Made by a program: the position numbers and the translations under genes. Positions 48,309 through 59,639 of a stretch of 64,000 bases of DNA are shown here, in pieces. The stretch's first letter is position 1, and every line of letters starts with the position of its first letter. The DNA lies in NCBI RefSeq assembly GCF_040939455.1, contig NC_134106.1, positions 85,877,001-85,941,000 of the forward strand. Direction: 5' to 3'. This DNA is from Microcebus murinus. Taxonomy: Eukaryota; Chordata; Mammalia; Primates; Cheirogaleidae. The notes beneath the pieces were generated by a model. That model searched no databases and was not told the origin of the DNA. It saw only the letters and a program-made list of their open reading frames with translations.

Positions 48309-49655
48309 TTGCCTTCCTCCCCAGACAGCATGCACTTCACCACTTGCTCCACCCCCTTCTCCACCAACTACGAGTCCCTGGGCTCTGTCCAATTGTCCAG
48401 CCACACTGTCCAGCCCACCAGCAGCACAGCCAGCATCTATGTAGGTGCCAGAATCTTGGGCTCCTGGATGTCTATGTCCAGCTCTACCAGCTTCTGGGGC
48501 AGCTGGGAGTCCAGGGGCCTGGCTATTGGGGGGCCCGGGGGTCTGGTGGAATTGGATGGCACCCACACAGAGAAGGAGACCACACAAGACTTGAATGGCC
48601 ACCTGGCCTCCTACCTGGACAGAGTGAGGAGCCTGGAGACTGACAATCAGAGACTGGAAAGCACAATCCAGGGACACCTGGAGAAGAAGGGATCCCAGGT
48701 CAGAGACTGGAGGCATTAACTTCAAGACCATCAAGTACCTGAGGGCTTAGATCTTGGCAAATGCTGTGGACCATGCACATGTAGCTCTGTAGATTGACAG
48801 TGCCTGTCTGTTGCTGATGACTGTTGCCACGTATGACACAGCTGGCCATGCACCAGTCTGTGTCACTGTGGAGAGTGACATACGTGGGCTCTGCAAGGGC
48901 ACTCGGCTGCAGCTGGAGACAGAGATTGAGGCTCTCAAGGAGAAGCTGCTTTTCATGAAGAAGACCATGAGGAGGAGGCAAAAGGCCCACAAGCCCAGAT
49001 TGCCAGCAGTGGGTTAACCATGGAGGTAGACACCCCAAATCTCAGGGCCTCAGCAAGATCACCGTGGCCATCCAGCCCAGTATGACAAGCTGGCTCAGAA
49101 GAACTGAGAGGAGCTGGACAAGTACTGGTCCCCACAGATTAAGGAGAACACTCAGAAGTCACCCCACAATCAGCTAAGATCAGAGCTGCTGAGATGTCGG
49201 TCATGGAGCTGAAGCATACAGTCTAGTTCTTGGAGATCTACCTGGACTCCATGAGAAGTTTGAAGGCCAGCCTGCAGAACACTCTGAGAGGTAGAAGCCT
49301 GCTACACCATGCAGATGGAGCAGCTCAACAGGGTCCTGCTGCACCTGGAATCAGAGCTGGCGCAGACTGGGCAGAGGGGCAGGAGCAGGGGCAGGGCCAG
49401 GCCCAGGAGTAGGAGGACCTGCTGAGCATCAAGGTCAAACTGGAGGATGAGATTACCACCTACCGCCACCTGCTGGAAGACGGGGAGTACTTCAGTGTCG
49501 CTGATGCCTTGATCAGCAGCAACTCCATACACAGCATCCAAAGGACCACCACCTGCAGGATAGTAGACAGCAAAGTGGTGTCTGAGACCAATGACACCAG
49601 AGTTCAGAGACATTAAGGCAGTGGGAACAGAAGGCCAATAAAAAGCTCAGGGGCC
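48309..49655 (+). pseudogene. KRT18P: Processed pseudogene of keratin 18 (type I cytokeratin)
   Basis: KRT18 is a simple-epithelial intermediate-filament protein that pairs with KRT8. The copy follows the parent from ATG (48330) to stop (TAA 49614-49616) with no introns. The head reads FSTNYESLGSVQ; coil 1A reads LNGHLASYLDRVRSLE and RRLES-like NQRLES; the helix end reads EIEALKEKLLFMKK, LLHLESELAQT and ITTYRHLLEDGE; the tail reads RIVDSKVVSETNDT. The span of 1287 nt is close to the ~1290-nt parent. After codon ~130 the reading frame stops at TAA (48717-48719), where the parent has Tyr, then at TAG where it has Gln, with frameshifts later. The parent-like 3' UTR with 'aggccaataaaaagctcag' (AATAAA at 49637) follows. 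The poly(A) tail has decayed. No promoter is visible. It is an L1-mediated retrocopy, older than the neighbouring Alus. Confidence 0.95.
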
Positions 49656-49662
49656 AAAGATA

Positions 49663-49750
49663 AAAGTAAAGTCATATAACTTCTCTCTGAGCTTCATTTT
49701 CTTCATCTGTAAGATAAGGAATGGCAGTGCCTCTTCTATAGGCTTCACTT
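49663..49750 (+). repeat. MIR SINE, 3' continuation after the pseudogene
   Basis: 'aagtcatataacttctctct', 'gagcttcattttcttcatct' and 'gtaagataaggaatgg' match the central MIR core in sense orientation and follow on from the piece at 48280. Confidence 0.65.
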
Positions 49751-49765
49751 TACCTAACCTTTATT

Positions 49766-50100
<335 letters not shown>

Positions 50101-50115
50101 TACCTAACCTTTATT

Positions 50116-51240
50116 AAATGCCTAGTGTGTATGATAGGCACAAGGGACATAAAGATGAGTAGGTGTCTAGCTCCTGCCCTCAAGGAGGTTAGAAAAAGCA
50201 GCTCAGAAAATGATCCTTGCAGTGTAAATGAGAAGGCATTGCAGGAGCCCTGAGGAGGGGTGCCAGATCCAGACGAGAGGGTGGGGCTGGGAAGGGATGG
50301 ACCAGGTTTTCTGAAATCTTGATGCTCTAGCTGTGTTGTATGAGATGTTAGAGTTAGCGAGGGAAAGATAGAGGAAGACTTTCCAAGCTGAGAGGTTGAT
50401 GTTAGCAGCAGCAGTGAGATGAGGGCCTGCCTGCTGTGTATATGTCGCTGTTAGATACATAAAGTGAGTAGGAGGAAGTGTCCAGAGATAAGGGTTTGGG
50501 GAAGTAGGTGGGGTCAGGTGATGTTGGGTTTTGTGTGCTATCTTTAGGGGTTTTGACTTTATCCTTAATGCAATGGAGAGCCATTGGGGAGTTTAAGCAG
50601 GAGAATGATAACAGATTCCTTAGAGAGATCACTTGCCAGCTGGGTCAGTTGGACTTTACTGTAGGGGACCAGGGTGGAGACAGGGAATCTACCTAGGAGG
50701 TTGTGGCAACAGTCCAAGTGAATAATGATGAAAGCTGGACTGTGGCAGGGGTAAAAATGGGAGTGAAGTGGGACAGAGATAGGTTTGGGAGGTCCTTAGG
50801 GCTAAAACTAGCAGAAATGGGTGATTGAGGATAAGAAGTCAGGCATGATTAGGAGATTTGTAGCTCGGGTGACTGGTTGGGTAATGTCATTACCTGAGAG
50901 AGGGCATATTAAGAGAAGAATTGGATTTGGGCATGGTGGAGAGTTGGGGAGTGGTTTATTTTAGGCATTATGAATTTGAGTTGCCTGTTAGGATTTCTAC
51001 TTGGGGATATCCAACAGACAGCTTGATGTATGATTGTGAAGTTCAAAAAGGTCTAGCTGGTGCTATTAACATGGGGAAGTAGATGAGCCGTGAGAAATGT
51101 TAAAGGTATCAGGAAGAATGTGCAGAAAGAGATGAACGGGCCAGGGTCAGGTTTTGGGGAGCAGCCATATCTAAAGGCAGGTGGGGGAGGAGGCCTCCCA
51201 AGGAGGCCATGACGAGATGACTAGAGAGAGAGAAGTATGA
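50116..51240 (-). repeat. L2 LINE, long antisense fragment
   Basis: In order: 'tgcctagtgtgtatgatagg' and 'tagctcctgccctcaagga', later 'agagccattggggagtttaa', 'gagagatcacttgccagctg', 'gtggcaacagtccaagtgaa' and 'gagttgcctgttaggatttc'. This is reversed L2, from its 3' end upstream into the ORF region. Frames here are not genes. Confidence 0.65.
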
Positions 51241-52285
51241 TGGTATGGAATTCAAGGGAATCAAAAATTTCCAGGAGGGCATCATTTAAATTTTTCAAAT
51301 GTAAGATGAGGACTAAAAAATGTATTCCAGGATTTGGCTTTTAAAGAGATGACTATGACCTTAATACAAGATGTTTCCAGATTGCAGTAAGTTGTGGAGT
51401 AAATGGAAGGTGAGATTACACTTAGAAAAAATGTGTCTGAAGAGATGAGAGAGGTGTGATCATAGAGAGTGACTCAAGATAGACTCATTGCAAGATAGCA
51501 GAAACTGAATCTTGTTTACAAGCTCTTGGTGGGAAAGAGCCCACAGAGAAGGAAGTGGCTGTCTGGACATGGGTGTAAGGATTGACATCAAGCGGGCCTT
51601 CTCTGGGACTCAAGCACGTGAGGCAAGAGTAAGTGTATGGGTGGGAGGTGGTTGAAAGAGAGCCTTCCAGGAGAGCTGTTTTCTTCATGAAAATGTAATA
51701 AGGTAATTTTATCTGCTGAGAGAAGAAAGGATGAGGTTGGTTATGGGAAGATGCTCAAGAATGGTAAAGTAGTCCTAGAGGAGAATGGGGGGGGTGGCTT
51801 CAAGAGGAGGGTCAACAGAACCCAAGCAAGAGTAGAATAGTTGACAGCAGTGCCAGTCTGTGCAGCATAGCCTGCTGCTGAGCACCAGCTGGGTGCAAGA
51901 GTTGAGAAATTGAGTGTAGCGTGGTTCCGGAGTTAGAGCTCTGTTTGGCTTGGTATATAGCACTAGATATTAGCAGTTCAGCCGCTTGGTAGTGGAGTCC
52001 AGGCTAAGTAGAAAAGAAAGGAGGAGGCTTGAAGGGGGAGAGAAAATGGAGTGATCCTGGGACTGAGGTCTTCCCATTGGCAGGTCAGAGGTAGTGGAAG
52101 TGAGATAAAAAGTAGAGATATGGAGGAGCAGGAACTTGAAGGCCACAGTCATCGGATGGGTTGTCTGTATGGGTGCTCACATCCCTTAGGATTATGATGG
52201 TTGTGATGGAGAGGAAGGTGAGGGCCCAAGTGACCCAGGAGATGCAGCCTCTAGGCTTGGAGGCTCAGAGGTCACAGCTGGGATG
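51241..52285. other. Purine-rich sequence, probably diverged L2 continuation
   Basis: Composition (G/A-rich plus strand) continues that of the L2 block, but the wording is too diverged to be sure. No gene is recognised, and the minus-strand frames are by-products of the low pyrimidine content. Confidence 0.35.
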
Positions 52286-52570
52286 GTATTACATGACAAA
52301 ACAGGATGAGCTTCACTCTTCTCTGCCTAGAACTTTCTACCCTCACTTTTTCTCATCGTTATAATCTCAGCTTAAATCGTCCCTCTGAGAGGCTTCTCCT
52401 GATCACCTTCCTAAAGCAAGTGTGCCCCCCTTTTTCTGTCACTGTGCATGATAATTAGTAAAGAATTAGGACACAAAAAACATCCTCTGTTTCTCTACTT
52501 TGGATTTTACCTGCAATAATATGAGCTACCTTCTTACAACTTTGCATTCTGGGGCTCTAGTTCAGAAGAT
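52286..52570 (+). repeat. L2 LINE fragment, sense
   Basis: 'tgcctagaactttctaccct', 'ctcagcttaaatcgtccctc' and 'tgagaggcttctcctgatca' are the 'aaatgtcacctcctcagagaggccttccc' part of L2, cited by landmarks only, in sense orientation. Confidence 0.65.
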
Positions 52571-54699
52571 ATCATTTTCTTTTCCCTCTCCCAAGAGAGA
52601 GCATGGCCGCTTTCCAGGGTCTATCTCTGTAGTATAGGACTATTCCTGGTAGGAATGGGAGCAGGGGACTGCTTCTCACCTTCAAGCAGCCTTTTCTTTT
52701 CCAGCTTCCTTCTGCTTTCCACTCCCACCTCCCAGAAGAAAGTAAACAAATCAAATCCAGAAAAATATTCTAGCTAGAATGTTACTGCATTGAGTAGTGG
52801 GTGAGAAATCCCGAACCAGTCTCTGATGGTTGGAGTTTAGGTTTGACGTGAAGGTGGAGCCTGTGAGGTGTGCACCTGCTGGACAGAGCCCTGAGTTTTA
52901 GAACTCACTCTGCCTCTAGCTGATCTCAGATGAGCTCTTCCACCTCTCCAAGCACTAAACCATTTCTCTGTAAATAGATGGCACTCTAAGGTGTCTTCGG
53001 TCTTTATCACCAACTCTGTGTGCTGCTAATACCCAATCTCCGGTGTTGGATAACAAGCAAAGGTGATGAGTTGTTTTCTTGTTTTTAAAGATTAACCTCA
53101 GACCCTAGTTACACCTAGGAATGCCATTATCATCCTAAAAATGACTGTTCTATAATAAAGAAATTGGGTAAAGGAGCTTTCTTGTATTCTTGATGAATCA
53201 GGGCAAGGAGTCCTTCATTCATGGAAGGGGAAGGCTGCATTAGTTGCTCTCAGGTTCCTACTTAGCCTCAACCAAATATCCCTTTATTTTTCAGTGGAAA
53301 CTTGGCGCTGAGGAGTCCTGGGAAGTGACTCAGTCAGGTGTGTGGGGCCTCAGCACCATTGGCCTTGCTTTTCCTCTGCACTGTGTTTGTCTAGAATAAC
53401 TGGGACAGAAGGAGCAGTTTCAAGTGCTCTGCCAGCTAGGGCCTGGCATGCCTATCTCTAAGCTGGCCCGGACCATGCCACCAGGAAGATGAAATAGAGA
53501 CTAGCTACTTGACACCAGAGTGGCAAAGCGTTCAGAGGAGACAAAGAAGCTCTGTTAATTCAACCATGTCGGTATTGTCAAGGTCCAAAGCAGTAGAGGC
53601 TATTGTTTTATGAAAGTTCTCCTCTTTCTATGCTGATCAGTTATTGTTCATTTTTCTAAATATTTGTCTGCATATAACAACTGCTTTTAATAAGTTTGTG
53701 GATGAATTTCTTAACTTTGTAAACTATATATAAAACAACAGGATATGAGTTGTGACATTTAGGGGTGTTGTCTTATTGCTTCAGAACTGTGAGGTTTTCA
53801 TGTTAACACACCATGTCACATGATTTGACTAAATGCAGGGGGAAAAAAGCCCTCAACTTGGTTTCAGTCGCACAAATATAGTTCAAGGCTACAGATACAA
53901 AGTGAAGATGAGGAAGTTCTGTACAATGTAGGAAATAGGAGCTTTTAAAGATAATTCACAGATATGAAACTGGCTTCCCAAGCCCTGATAGATGAGTTAA
54001 ATAAGCGTAAAACTATCAGAAGGGAGGTTCGTTACTACTTAGTTAAGAGAAAGAGAGCAGGGAGGCACCCTGAGTAAAGTGCTTAGTTAGACTCGCTGTT
54101 GCAGAGGTGGCCTGTATATGCGAAGTGACTAAGACGGAGGAGTGGACGTTTAGGAGAAGTCTAAGAGAAGAAGTGGACACAATAGCCTAAACCAGCGAAA
54201 CGTAGGGTATTGTTGTATTTCTGGACTTAATTGTTTTCCTTATGACCTATCTTTCTCAGTTATTTAAAAGCAAATATAAGAAATATTTGTCTGAAGTCTT
54301 TATGAAGTAAGGGTGTTAGGTAAGTTGTAGTAACCTTTAGCCATGCTAATTAAAATTTTTCTCCCTGCTGCAGAGGTGATGATTGTGGGAAGATATAGGG
54401 GAAGATACGCCGTATGTTTGCAAAGAAAAAAAAATAAAAACAGCAATAGATAATGTTTAATATCATAAGATTATGTCCTGCAGAGGCTTATACTGTAAAA
54501 GACTTTAGTAATGCTTTTTGGCATTTGTGTTTAATTTTTAAAATATGAATTCTGCCTAGGGTCTTGGGGGAAAAATACTATTTAACAATATGTTTAGGTG
54601 AACTTTTGTCCTGCGTGGTAGGGAAAAAAAAAAAAAGATGACAGCTAATTGAGGAGTTACTGTTATTCATTAACCTGTATAGCTCTGTTAAAAAAAAAT
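52571..54699. other. Mostly unassigned; weak MIR trace and one exon-like segment
   Basis: 52895-52995 has MIR-like wording ('cacctctccaagcactaaac'). See 53295-53337 for a splice-site-bounded segment. The rest holds no gene or named repeat that I can see. Confidence 0.4.
53295..53337 (+). other. Exon-like 43-nt segment with an AP-1 consensus
   Basis: Pyrimidine tract 'ccctttatttttcag', then 43 nt open in the frame WKLGAEESWEVTQS, then gtgtgt as a donor. It contains the AP-1 consensus TGACTCA at 53326-53332. Either feature can be chance. No partner exon was found. Confidence 0.15.
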
Positions 54700-55345
54700 T
54701 AGGCCATTTTTAAAAAAGCTTTATTTTTAATTAACACAATTATATATATATTTATGGGGCACAATGTGATGTTTTAATTCATGTATACATTACAGAATGA
54801 TCAAATCAGGGTATTTAGCATACTTATGAGCTCAAATATCATTTCTTTTGTGGTGAGGACATTTAAAATTTTCTCTTTTAGCTATTTGGAAATACACAAT
54901 ACATTATTATTAACTGTAACTACCTTGCTGTGCCAGAGAACACAAGAACTTATTCCTCCTAATTGTAATTTTATACCTGTTGACTCTTAGTTTCTATTGT
55001 TTTTGTAGTCTCTGTGTCATTTATTTTTGCTCTGATGTTTGTATTTCCTTCCTTCTGCTAACACTGGGCCTAGAATGTTCTTCTTTTTCTAGTTCTTTGA
55101 GATGTAATATTAGGTTGTTTATTTGAGATCTTTCTTCTTTTTTGGTGTAGGTGTTTATTGCTATAAAATTCCCTCTTAGAACTGCTTTTGTTGTATCCCA
55201 TAGTCTTGGAATGTTGTGTTTCTAGTTTCATTTGTCTTGAGATATTTTTAAATTTCCCGTTTAATTTCTTTGACCCAGTAGTTGTTAAGGAGCATATTGT
55301 TTAATTTCCACATATTTGTTAATTTTCCATAGGAGGAAATAGTTA
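54700..55345 (-). mobile_element. L1 fragments, antisense (3' end and internal ORF2)
   Basis: 54700-54990 is the reversed 3' end ('tatttatggggcacaatgtg', 'atacattacagaatgatcaa'). From 54995 the sequence jumps to an internal ORF2 region ('gttgtatcccatagtcttgg', 'tttgacccagtagttgttaa'). A deletion of intervening L1, or two copies side by side, would explain the jump. Confidence 0.8.
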
Positions 55346-56456
55346 TAGTGGTCAGGAGAATAGAATTTTTTTCAGGGATGAGAGTTAGAAAGAGGATGAG
55401 CACTTTAATTAGGTCTTTCAATTGATTAAAAAGGATACATACTTTAGTTTGCAAACAGCAAGACACTGTGCGCAACTGATAGAATGAAAAATGAGTAACA
55501 TATCCTGGATGAACATAGACACTTGGCGGTATAAAAACAAATGCACAAAATAACCAAACATCAGACTGTTATAAGTGGTGTCAAGTTTTTGAGGATAACC
55601 AAAAGGAGAGGCGACCTGTAATTCTTAGAGATGGCACCAATGAGTTTGCGGCTTTTGAGCTGGGCTTTGAAGGATTTGACAAATGATGGAAAGGATATTG
55701 TGTTGTTTTAGGCAGAGTTGGCGACAGCTTGAGCATAGGTTTGCAAGTTGGTGTTACATCTCTGTTCGCAATCCTCCCTTGCCTTTCCATCTTACCTGCA
55801 ATAAAATCCATTGATTAAGGGAACTTTAAAAAGTGTTTTTATTTTTTTAATGTGAGGTCTTACAGTGAGTGTGAATTAGGTCTTATTCAAAATTTCTTAG
55901 CAATGTTGACTGATCTGTTTGTTTTCAGAAGAAAGATGTATAAAGGAGCAGTGTTTTGTTTTAGTTCTGAATCAGGCTGTCACTGCTGGGGCATAGTTTG
56001 TCAGAATAGCTACAGCATGAGTGGTTGATTGAATTCAGTGAGGTGGTGTGTGGGAAAGTATTTTATACCTCAAACATTGCTACAAATATATGGTGGTATT
56101 GTTGGGGGAAATGGCTCCCAGGTGATAGTTTTGGATAGGATATATACAATATGAAAAATTGAAAAATAACTTTTACCAGATTTTCTTTTGTGAAAAGAAG
56201 CAGATATTCCCTTAACAATGTATTTATAGGGCTTCAAAACTATGCTAAAATAAAGTTTATTTGCAGCCTGGGAAGGCATTTAGACCACCTACTTGTTTAG
56301 GTTCAAGTGTTCATGGTCTTGTCACTTATTTGACAGTTTCAGACCTGTAAGGAGAATATACTTTTTTTACTTTTTTCTTTATCTTTTGAGCTTATTTATA
56401 TTTGAAATACAGTGGTATAGTATAGAAAACCTACCAGTTTTGGGTTTAAATCTTCT
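55346..56456. other. No gene recognised
   Basis: Unassigned AT-rich sequence. 55600-55720 has mild resemblance to old L2 antisense ('tttgagctgggctttgaagg'). Confidence 0.4.
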
Positions 56457-56654
56457 GGCTCAATGCATTGGCTCATGCCTGTAATCCTAGCACTTTGGGA
56501 GGCCGAGGCAAGGAGTTTTGCTTGAGACCAGGAGTTTGAGACCAGCCTGAGCAAGAGCAAGACCCTGTATCTACCAAAAATAGAAAAATTAGCTGGGCAT
56601 GATTGCATGCACCTGTAGTCCCAGCTACTCAGGAGGCTGAGGCAGAAGGATCCT
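56457..56654 (+). mobile_element. Alu, sense, cut in the right monomer
   Basis: Left arm ('ggctcatgcctgtaatccta') and half of the right arm ('gtagtcccagctactcagga') without the lemur linker. At about 56650 it changes abruptly to antisense Alu sequence, so it forms one side of a head-to-head structure. Confidence 0.85.
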
Positions 56655-56669
56655 CTTGCCTCAGCCTCC
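56632..56669. repeat. 38-bp near-perfect palindrome at the Alu-Alu junction
   Basis: Left arm ggaggctgaggcagaagga and right arm tcctcttgcctcagcctcc are reverse complements apart from two positions. The centre is GGATCC at 56648-56653, and there is no spacer. Confidence 0.9.
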
Positions 56670-56710
56670 CAGAGTGCTAGGATTACAGGCGTAAGCCACC
56701 ATGCCTGGGC
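56655..56710 (-). mobile_element. Antisense Alu 5' end joined head-to-head to the previous Alu
   Basis: 'tcagcctcccagagtgctag' and 'gattacaggcgtaagccacc' are the reverse complement of an Alu 5' arm. No T-tract or right arm belongs to this piece, so it is the remainder of a rearrangement. Confidence 0.8.
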
Positions 56711-56779
56711 CCTTTGTTTTTTTTTTCTTTCTTAAGTCATCTCCCCTTCTTCTACCTTTCCTTTCTCTTTTCTCTTTCT

Positions 56780-57104
56780 TTCTTTTTTTTTTTTTGAGAC
56801 AGAGCCTGGGCAACAAAGAGTGAGTGCCATGGCGTCAGCCTAGCTCACAGCAACCTCAAACTCCTGGGCTCAAGTGATCCTCTTGCCTCAGCCTCCCGAG
56901 TAGCTGGGACTACAGGCATGTGCCACCATGCCCGGCTAATTTTTTCTATATATATTAGTTGGCCAATTAATTTCTTTCTATTTACAGTAGAGACAGGGGT
57001 CTCGCTCTTGCTCATGCTAGTTTCAAACTCCTGACCTCAAGCAATCCACCTGCCTCGGCCTCCCAGAGTGCTAGGAGTACAGGCGTGAGCCACTGCACCC
57101 GGCC
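56780..57104 (-). mobile_element. Lemur-type Alu with a micro-inversion
   Basis: Antisense dimer with linker 'tatattagttggccaattaa' and end 'cactgcacccggcc'. The target-site duplication tctcttttctctttct starts at 56764 on the left and 57105 on the right. Near its T-tract the usual 'ctttgttgcccagg' is replaced by its reverse complement at 56805-56818. Confidence 0.93.
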
Positions 57105-57120
57105 TCTCTTTTCTCTTTCT

Positions 57121-58095
57121 CATTAATTCTCTCTGTTACACCCTCTGCCTCTGTTACCATTCCCCATCTGCTATACAGGGGCACCAAGGAGGAAGTCTGG
57201 CAGGAGTTAGTCCTTCTTCCCCATTCCTCAGCCCCACCTGGACCTGAAGTTGCTGTCTTCCTTGTGGAAAGGGACACACAGGTCCAGAGGCTAAATTGCA
57301 TCAACTTACAGTAAACTTTAATGTAAACCAGACGTTCAGCGATTAGCACTTACATTACAGAGTGGTAAGTGTTTAGGAAAGGTTGGGTGGGGAATGACAA
57401 AATAGCATCAAAGTGAATTTTCCATAGAAAAAACAACCAGAAATAAACACCAGACTGTCAAGTCAGATGTGATTTCTTAGTCAAAGAAGGTACTTTTCAT
57501 TCCTGTAATCCTGATTGGCCTGGTCAATAATTAAAAGTCAACATTGTTTTGTTTTACTTATTTCTAAGACTTTTAATAAGGCTCTTCAGTCACTACATAT
57601 CTGATGCGACCCTAGTAGGAAATGAAGGGTGTATCCAGGCATCTCAGCAGAGTGAGTGTACACAAGATTAGAATTATAACAAGGTTGCATTTATATTTAG
57701 GCACTAGAAGTGAGCTATTGGTAACAGCCCTAAGGAGAAAATGAGCAGCAGCCAGAATTTGGAAATTAATTTTAATAACTTAATAATGCATGGACCTGCA
57801 GAGAAGACATGGGACAGATATGGTAGACAAATGGTGAAAATAAATAATATAATTTTGGGGAAGAGGGTAGGTTTTGCTTAGAAAGCTCATCACACACCAC
57901 TGCCCTATAAGAGTGAAGTCTGTGGAAGTGATTAGAGTGGACAAGAAGGAAAAACAAGGCTTGGAATACAAGTTAGTGCCATGGCTAACCCCAGGATGAC
58001 TAAGTCAGCTGCTAACATATCCACAGAAAGGGAAGTAACTTTTATTGAGAATGTAGGCTAAAACCTTCTGCATTTGCTGATGGCTAAAATGCTTT
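57121..58095. other. No gene recognised
   Basis: Unassigned. Overlapping minus frames at 57071-57349 and 57772-57971 show no recognisable domain. Confidence 0.4.
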
Positions 58096-58099
58096 CCTT

Positions 58100-58240
58100 G
58101 TGTTTTCAGTTCTTACCAGCCTGTGAAGGAGTTTTATTTTGCCCTCATTATAGATGCAGAATTTGACCTGCAGGTAAAGAAACTTGCCTGGCTTCTAAGA
58201 GATAGAGCTGGAATTCTGGTCAAGGGAGCCTCTCAGCCCT
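58100..58240 (-). repeat. MIR-like SINE, antisense
   Basis: 'cctcattatagatgcagaat', 'gtaaagaaacttgcctggct' and 'agagatagagctggaattct' fit the reversed MIR core. Confidence 0.6.
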
Positions 58241-58379
58241 GGCTGTATGCTTGGAAATGAAAGGATTCCAGGATTCCTTTCCCCTCAGTGTGAACAATAT
58301 CTGCCTGAGTTTTCAGTGGCTACTCTTCCAAGTGCTTACTGGGCTACATTTCTTTGTTCTGTAAATGAGGCTTATTATA

Positions 58380-58675
58380 TTATCTAGAATGGTGTTATTC
58401 AATAGAAATGTAATGAGTCCCATGTGTAGTTTAAGATTTTCTAGTAACCATGTGGAAAATGAAAAAAGAAACAGAAAATTAATTTTAGTAATATATTTAT
58501 TTAACTCAATATGTCAAGCTATTATCATGTCCATCCTATATATAAATCATATAATCCATATTTTAAAATTACCAAAATAATCCAGTGTGTATTTTATACT
58601 TAAAGCACATCTCAATTCGGACTAGCCATATTTTCAAGTTGCTGCATGTGGCTAGTGGCTACAGCATAGCTCTAA
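58380..58675. mobile_element. MER-type DNA transposon fossil
   Basis: Left end 'ggtgttattcaatagaaatg' and right-side 'catgtggctagtggctacag' match a well-known non-autonomous mammalian element whose ends read (C/G)TGTCCAATAGAA and TGTGGCTAGTGGCTAC. The middle has 'cagtgtgtattttatactta' and 'catctcaattcggactagcc'. It is probably hAT-derived, and the exact family name is not certain. Confidence 0.6.
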
Positions 58676-59635
58676 GAAAAAGCTAGAGAGACTCATCTTC
58701 AAAACAACACAAAGGTAGAAGCCCTGCTTTGAAGCCACTGGGAGGAATTATGGAGGTGCAGGAGAGCAACCTCACCTGAGATGGAAAGCTCTATGGAAGA
58801 AAAGTACCGCACATAAAAGGCAGAACTGTACTTGAAAGGAAAGAATGTGAGCATGTCATGGAAGGACGTTACTGCCGGAAGGGCTATTTGTGGAGAGCAG
58901 AGGTCATGCTGACCTTTATCACCACCACCAGGAATGACCACAGGAAGACTCTGTGGTGTTGACTGCTAGATGCAGAACCATATTTGGGCAGGGGGATGTG
59001 TCTGGGCAAATTTAACCATGAAGAATGGAAACCACAACCTTTAATGTATATATGGATGTAGTTGCCCAAGAGCCTTTTCTTCCAATGCCTTTTTCAGATG
59101 GAGAGCTGTAATGTCTGCTTGAGGAAATAAACATGAAAACTACCTTATATGGGAATTTCCACAGACCTCAGTGCTACTCAGAGCAAGATAAATGATAGTT
59201 TCAGACTTCTGTTCCAGTAAAACAGAGACCATCCTATATTTATAAGATCTTTAGTCATTTCTTCCATGCTTTTTTACTTTAAAAAACCTTGGTTAGCACT
59301 GGAATTCTGGGAGGAAAAAAATCCTCTTGGAATTTCCCTTTTATCCTTTTTCGACCTGTGATCCTGCCTACTTTGTTGTCTTTGTCCACTTAACTACTTC
59401 TTTCAGTCTTTCCCCATTATACTTGCTTTTGTGTATGTGTGGTTTTTTGGGTGTGTGTGTATGTTTGTTTTTATAGTAAAAAACTATGTACTAGGAAATC
59501 AGCGTGCCCCCAGGTACTACTCTTGGCTCTCTTAGCTGACAGATTTTAATTCTGTTCCTTCATCTTAAAAATGAAGAGGCTTAGAATTAGAGTCCTTTAT
59601 AATCCTTTAGGGTCCTCCACTTTGCAACTTACAAT
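58676..59635. other. No gene recognised
   Basis: Unassigned, with a GT-rich patch at about 59430-59475 and a weak MIR-like trace near 59540-59600. Confidence 0.4.
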
Positions 59636-59639
59636 TTAA

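Noticed and set aside
48309..48719. 136-codon KRT18-like frame as a functional keratin
   Set aside because: It contains only the head and the first part of the rod. The parent reading continues past the stop but with further stops and frameshifts, and there are no introns.
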